From Gammaproteobacteria bacterium (lineage in GTDB: Bacteria > Pseudomonadota > Gammaproteobacteria > UBA6429 > Thiohalophilaceae): a stretch of DNA of 5,283 nucleotides. This document shows, in pieces, positions 4,848 to 5,283 of the stretch. Position 1 is the stretch's first letter. The number at the start of each line of letters is the position of its first letter. The stretch lies in contig JAOULB010000178.1 of NCBI GenBank assembly GCA_029882235.1, forward strand, positions 1 through 5,283, given 5' to 3'. Under the pieces are notes generated by a model. It was not told where the DNA came from. It saw only the letters and a list, made by a program, of their open reading frames with translations, and searched no databases. The position numbers were made by a program, and so were the translations under genes.

Positions 4848-5283
4848 TTAGTTGTTACGCCTTCTCCTTGCAAACCCGATCCCTAGCAAGCCTACGCCAA
4901 GCAAGAACAGGGTTGAAGCTTCCGGTACGTTAACCGCCTCATACGACAGAATGGAGCGTTGTTGACTATCAAAAAATAGCGCGGTACCACCATCAACGCC
5001 ATAGGTTGCACCGTACCGGTATTGACCTACTCCTGAAGTTAGAGGATCAACTGCAATACCTGCATAATGATCGCCAATATCAATATTTGGACCATTGAGC
5101 GCCATACCGCTGCCAATACCCATAAGAGCGGCATTGATGCCATCAAATGAATAGGTGTATTCGCCCATGAACATCACTGAACCGCCACCCGCAATGAATG
5201 AATTGAGGGAAGCAATCTCTGCGTCGGTTAGAGCACCATTAAACAACCCTGTCACGAAGAGATCGACATCAGCAAGCAACGCA
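4848..5283 (-). CDS. PEP-CTERM protein, C-terminal part (N-terminus beyond window)
   Basis: The frame is open from the right edge to TAA at 4850-4848, giving 144 visible residues. No true start is seen: the TTG at 5279 has an in-frame codon before it and no ribosome-binding site in view, so the gene begins outside. The last 26 residues are a classic PEP-CTERM tail: V-P-E-A-S-T, a hydrophobic span (LFLLGVGLLGIGF), then A-R-R-R-R-N-N. Such proteins are exported and recognised by an exosortase (XrtA/EpsH type), usually in bacteria making exopolysaccharide. The upstream part (ADVDLFVTG, LTDAEIASLNSFIAGGGSV, YGATYGVDGG) looks like an alpha/beta domain resembling type-1 glutamine-amidotransferase-like (ThuA/DUF4350-like) folds in which a GGG turn follows a helix; this is a weak impression. 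The motif is VPEA instead of the usual VPEP. It is convergent with the unknown exported protein and shares the terminator at 4797-4827. Confidence 0.9.
   Translation of the reverse strand, partial: ALLADVDLFVTGLFNGALTDAEIASLNSFIAGGGSVMFMGEYTYSFDGINAALMGIGSGMALNGPNIDIGDHYAGIAVDPLTSGVGQYRYGATYGVDGGTALFFDSQQRSILSYEAVNVPEASTLFLLGVGLLGIGFARRRRNN

Noticed and set aside
5277..5279. TTG at 5279 as the start of the PEP-CTERM protein
   Set aside because: The frame continues upstream to the window edge, the visible part lacks a signal peptide, and PEP-CTERM proteins need one; the gene simply continues outside.

Overview
The window looks like an accessory, surface-protein-rich stretch of a Gram-negative, probably gammaproteobacterial, chromosome. 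The evidence is a lipoprotein with a clear lipobox, a Sec-exported protein with a Gly/Cys C-terminal sorting-type tail, a periplasmic-type unknown protein, and a protein ending in a PEP-CTERM tail. That last tail implies an exosortase and outer-surface or exopolysaccharide biology elsewhere in the genome. Coding DNA is of middling GC, while the intergenic DNA is very AT-rich. No mobile element, CRISPR array, tRNA or rRNA was seen.

Layout: (1) bases 1-1630, minus strand: a large lipoprotein, cut by the left edge, with two PKD-like domains, a DUF1565-like beta-helix segment and a long glycine-rich tail containing a cysteine cluster. It has no in-frame stop over 543 codons. (2) bases 1631-2133: a 503-bp AT-rich region between two divergent genes. 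It carries two FNR/CRP-superfamily-like dyads, a CG-centred palindrome, and three inverted repeats about 60 bp apart lying in or beside small GC-rich islands. (3) bases 2134-3609, plus strand: a secreted right-handed beta-helix protein with a choice-of-anchor-Q-like segment and a Gly7-Cys / transmembrane / basic C-terminus. (4) bases 3729-4661, plus strand: a signal-peptide protein of unknown function, distantly DUF302-like, whose start codon lies in one arm of a 10-bp inverted repeat. (5) bases 4797-4827: a strong bidirectional terminator between convergent genes. (6) bases 4848-5283, minus strand: the C-terminal part of a PEP-CTERM protein, cut by the right edge.

How the genes may work together (inference): the two divergent genes encode beta-helix surface proteins anchored at opposite ends, one by an N-terminal lipid-modified Cys, the other by a C-terminal Cys-containing sorting signal, and they share one control region. 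Two C-terminal sorting classes, Cys-type and PEP-CTERM, sit within about 1.3 kb. The best candidates for something undescribed are the structured A/B intergenic region, the cysteine cluster in the glycine-rich tail, and the start-codon hairpin of the third gene.
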